A stretch of DNA of 64,000 nucleotides from Siansivirga zeaxanthinifaciens CC-SAMT-1. GTDB taxonomy: Bacteria > Bacteroidota > Bacteroidia > Flavobacteriales > Flavobacteriaceae. The stretch covers positions 2,774,437-2,838,436 of the forward strand of contig NZ_CP007202.1 of assembly GCF_000941055.1 (NCBI RefSeq). The letters run 5' to 3'. The position numbers and the translations under genes were made by a program. This document shows positions 62,664 through 64,000 of this stretch, piece by piece (the first letter of the stretch is position 1; every line of letters starts with the position of its first letter). The notes under the pieces were generated by a model. The model searched no databases, had not been told where the DNA came from, and was given only the letters and a program-made list of their open reading frames with translations.

Positions 62664-64000
62664 ATGAAAGAAGGTTTAGCTGGTAAAATTGCAAAAGTCT
62701 TTATAGGCTCTAAGCTTACAGTGCTTTTAATGATCGTTTTTATGGTTATTGGGGTGTATAGTTCGTTTTTGATTCCGCGTGAGGAAGAGCCGCAAATTGA
62801 TGTGCCTATGGCCGATATTTTTGTGGGCTACCCTGGGGCGAGTCCGACCGAAGTAGAATCGCGTGTGGTGAAGCCTTTAGAGCAATTAATTTCGAATATT
62901 AAGGGCGTGGAATATGTGTATTCTACATCGGCGAAAGAGGGTGCTATGGTGATTGTGCAGTTTTATGTGGGTGAAGATATTGAGCGTTCGTTTGTGAAGC
63001 TTTACAATGAAATTAATAAGCACATGGACCAAATGCCGCAGGGTGTAACGTTTCCGTTGATAAAAACCCGTGCGATTGATGATGTGCCTATGCTGGGGTT
63101 AACGCTTTGGAGCGCAAATTACGACGACTACCAACTGGGACTTATGGCGCAAGAGCTGGAGAGTGAAATTAAAAAGGTAAACGATGTGGCTATTACCCAC
63201 AAAATTGGTGGAAGAAATCGCCAGTTACGTGTGGTTTTAGATAAAGATAAACTGGCAGCAAGTGGTCTGGACTTTTTAGAAGTTTCTGAAATGATTAAGG
63301 CGAACAACTCGCAAATGGTTTCGGGGAATTTTGATAAAAACGATACCGAATTTATCGTAAAAACGGGTAAGTTTTTAGAGTCTGTTACCGATATTGAAAA
63401 TTTGGTGGTGGGCGTGCAACAACATCAGCCTATTTATTTAAAGCAAATTGCAAACATAGTAGACGGACCAGAAATTCCTTTAAATTATGTGAGTTTAGGG
63501 TTTGGTAAAGGAAGCGAAAAGGCAGACACATACCAATCGGAATATCCTGCAGTTACCATTTCGGTAGCCAAACGCAAAGGTGCCGATGCCATGAAAATTG
63601 CCGATGTTATTATTGACAAGGTTGAACATTTACGCGGGCATTTATTACCCGATGATGTGCATGTAGAAATTACTAGAAATTATGGCGAAACGGCATCTCA
63701 TAAAGTATCGGAATTACTGTTACACCTTATTGGTTCTATAATTGCCGTTACCTTTGTGGTTATGTTGGCTATGGGCTGGCGTGGTGGTTTGGTAGTGTTT
63801 TTATCGGTGCCTATTACCTTTGCTTTAACCTTGTTAAGCTACTATATGTTGGATTATACGCTCAACCGAATTACCCTGTTTGCTTTGGTTTTTGTAACGG
63901 GTATTGTGGTAGACGACTCCATTATTATTGCCGAAAATATGCACAGGCATTTTAAAATGAAACGTTTGCCTTTTAAACAGGCAGCACTTTATGCCATTAA
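62664..64000 (+). CDS. RND-family efflux permease, N-terminal part only
   Basis: Open to the right edge; 445 residues present of an expected ~1000-1150. Starts MKEGLAGKIAKVFIGSKLTV, with first helix about 18-36, porter domain including YPGASPTEVESRVVKPLEQ, and the start of the membrane core with the helix 4 motif GIVVDDSIIIAENMHRH (about 422-438) containing the proton-relay aspartates DD. This is the AcrB/HAE group pattern rather than a metal-type CusA, but the substrate is open. Third gene of the efflux operon behind site G. Confidence 0.93.
   Translation, partial: MKEGLAGKIAKVFIGSKLTVLLMIVFMVIGVYSSFLIPREEEPQIDVPMADIFVGYPGASPTEVESRVVKPLEQLISNIKGVEYVYSTSAKEGAMVIVQFYVGEDIERSFVKLYNEINKHMDQMPQGVTFPLIKTRAIDDVPMLGLTLWSANYDDYQLGLMAQELESEIKKVNDVAITHKIGGRNRQLRVVLDKDKLAASGLDFLEVSEMIKANNSQMVSGNFDKNDTEFIVKTGKFLESVTDIENLVVGVQQHQPIYLKQIANIVDGPEIPLNYVSLGFGKGSEKADTYQSEYPAVTISVAKRKGADAMKIADVIIDKVEHLRGHLLPDDVHVEITRNYGETASHKVSELLLHLIGSIIAVTFVVMLAMGWRGGLVVFLSVPITFALTLLSYYMLDYTLNRITLFALVFVTGIVVDDSIIIAENMHRHFKMKRLPFKQAALYAI

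Overview
The window is a stretch of chromosome from a member of the Bacteroidota, almost certainly a marine-type Flavobacteriaceae; I cannot fix the genus. The evidence is the AT-rich sequence, promoter cores of the TAnnTTTG type instead of TATAAT, start sites with almost no Shine-Dalgarno sequences, lineage-typical proteins (CAL67264-like membrane peptide, TamB-like giant, DUF4159, parvulin next to TsaD, SDR-type threonine dehydrogenase paired with Kbl) and a tRNA without encoded CCA. I see no prophage, insertion sequence, CRISPR array or rRNA.

Layout. 1-9 kb: start of dnaK, serine dehydratase, panB, an RluA pseudouridine synthase, a three-gene membrane/histidine-kinase operon, then an Lrp regulator divergent from a methionine gamma-lyase-like enzyme and an NhaC-family transporter. 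9-23 kb: peroxiredoxin/thioredoxin genes, type II NADH dehydrogenase, lipoamide dehydrogenase, aroQ, a second peroxiredoxin, fumarase, a Crp-like regulator, NUDIX hydrolase, EttA and several very small membrane proteins. 23-36 kb: an MFS exporter; a three-gene cassette of transglutaminase-DUF2126, permuted ATP-grasp-alpha-E and a second transglutaminase (a predicted amide-ligase/peptidase system of unknown product); an ABC ATPase; an acetylglucosamine kinase-like protein; gapA and pfkA. 36-46.4 kb: a 1463-residue TamB-like protein divergent from a seven-gene RNA-modification and envelope operon led by tsaD. 46.4-46.7 kb: tRNA-Arg(UCU) with an exact tandem duplication of its 112-bp 3' flank including the terminator.

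46.9-60 kb is the most striking part. A Crp/Fnr-family regulator gene is followed by a series of transcription units that each carry the same palindrome, GTAAC-N4-GTTAC, placed exactly 22 nt (once 21 nt) upstream of a TAnnTTT(G/A) core. The units encode a TauE/SafE exporter with a persulfide-dioxygenase-like/rhodanese fusion; an HMA protein, cytochrome c, thioredoxin and TPMT-like methyltransferase; a putative ~92-nt non-coding RNA ending in a strong terminator; cytochrome bd oxidase (cydAB); a sulfide:quinone-reductase-like flavoprotein; and a TolC/HlyD/RND efflux operon. A 49-residue membrane protein gene has a related FNR-like box (GTGAT-N4-ATCAT) at the identical 22-nt distance. I infer one regulon joining sulfide/persulfide handling, a bd-type oxidase, a small RNA and efflux. 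Interleaved with it are a DUF2202 lipoprotein and a threonine-degradation pair (tdh, kbl) with its own divergent Lrp regulator. The window ends inside the RND permease gene.
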